64,000 bases of DNA from Siphonodentalium dalli (taxonomy: Eukaryota > Mollusca > Scaphopoda > Gadilida > Siphonodentaliidae): positions 80,750,705 through 80,814,704 of the forward strand of contig CP136067.1 of NCBI GenBank assembly GCA_032622095.1, given 5' to 3'. The position numbers and the translations under genes are program-made. Below are positions 63,898 to 64,000 of the stretch, piece after piece. Numbering within the stretch: the stretch's first letter is position 1; the number at the start of each line of letters is the position of its first letter. Below the pieces are notes generated by a model that was given only the letters and a program-made list of their open reading frames with translations, had not been told where the DNA came from and ran no database searches.

Positions 63898-64000
63898 GTA
63901 ATTATGGATAGCGTGGTGAAATTTAGCATATTTTAGAATGACATGCCGCATCAGGCCTTTTTATTGTGATGACTAATGTTATGACATAAAAACCTCTGAA

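Noticed and set aside
1-64000. tRNA, rRNA or snRNA genes
   Set aside because: No cloverleaf with internal A/B boxes or conserved rRNA/snRNA segments noticed while reading both strands; a covariance-model scan would be decisive.

Overview
This is a 64-kb piece of an AT-rich animal nuclear genome. It holds one clear protein-coding gene with GT-AG introns, abundant foldback and terminal-inverted-repeat (TIR) transposon remnants, minisatellites and a decayed LINE. The dispersed repeats that open with a 'TCACCTGAGACGAAGTCTCC' box or a run of GTCC and repeat 'ATAACT' phrases are of a type I associate with mollusc genomes. A lophotrochozoan, probably a marine mollusc, is my best guess, but the window alone cannot prove it. 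No tRNA, rRNA, CRISPR array or prokaryote-type operon was seen. || Layout. 1-26 kb is repeat-rich DNA with no convincing host coding exon: a MULE-like element (1042-1514), hAT-like elements (about 1696-2134 and 3812-4824, the latter carrying a 15-bp minisatellite), a broken LINE reverse transcriptase (about 5371-6793), several TIR elements nested in each other (11597-12934 and 14086-14929), short palindromic elements (15043-15183, 15239-15400) and a 31-bp satellite (about 20580-21372). A CpG-richer stretch near 13.62-13.74 kb ending in a good 5' splice site is a speculative 5' untranslated exon. || 26.2-63.9 kb (+ strand) is the 5' half of a class I unconventional myosin gene of the Myo1a/Myo1b type. 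I traced twelve coding exons that join in frame for 396 codons. They run from the start methionine through the P-loop (GESGSGKT, residues 108-115), switch I (NDNSSRF, 160-166) and switch II (LDIYGFE, 387-393). The gene leaves the window in intron 12, so the rest of the motor, the IQ neck and the lipid-binding tail lie downstream. Exon 7 is a 14-nt microexon. || The introns (up to 8.0 kb) are filled with several small non-autonomous transposon families: (A) TA-flanked, near-perfect foldbacks of about 215 bp; (B) TTAA-flanked, piggyBac-like elements made of two successive hairpins; (C) a second TTAA-flanked family; (D) CAGGCCT-ended elements; (I) AAAGGTACTC-ended elements. Intron 9 also holds a frameshifted fragment of a Crypton/KIAA1958-type protein (minus strand) and a 3.75-kb hAT-like element with a perfect 8-bp target duplication that contains other repeats. 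|| The myosin is the only gene with a recognisable host role. I saw no sign of a multi-gene system. The noteworthy material is the microexon, the nested transposon structures with readable insertion footprints, and the density of intronic inverted repeats.
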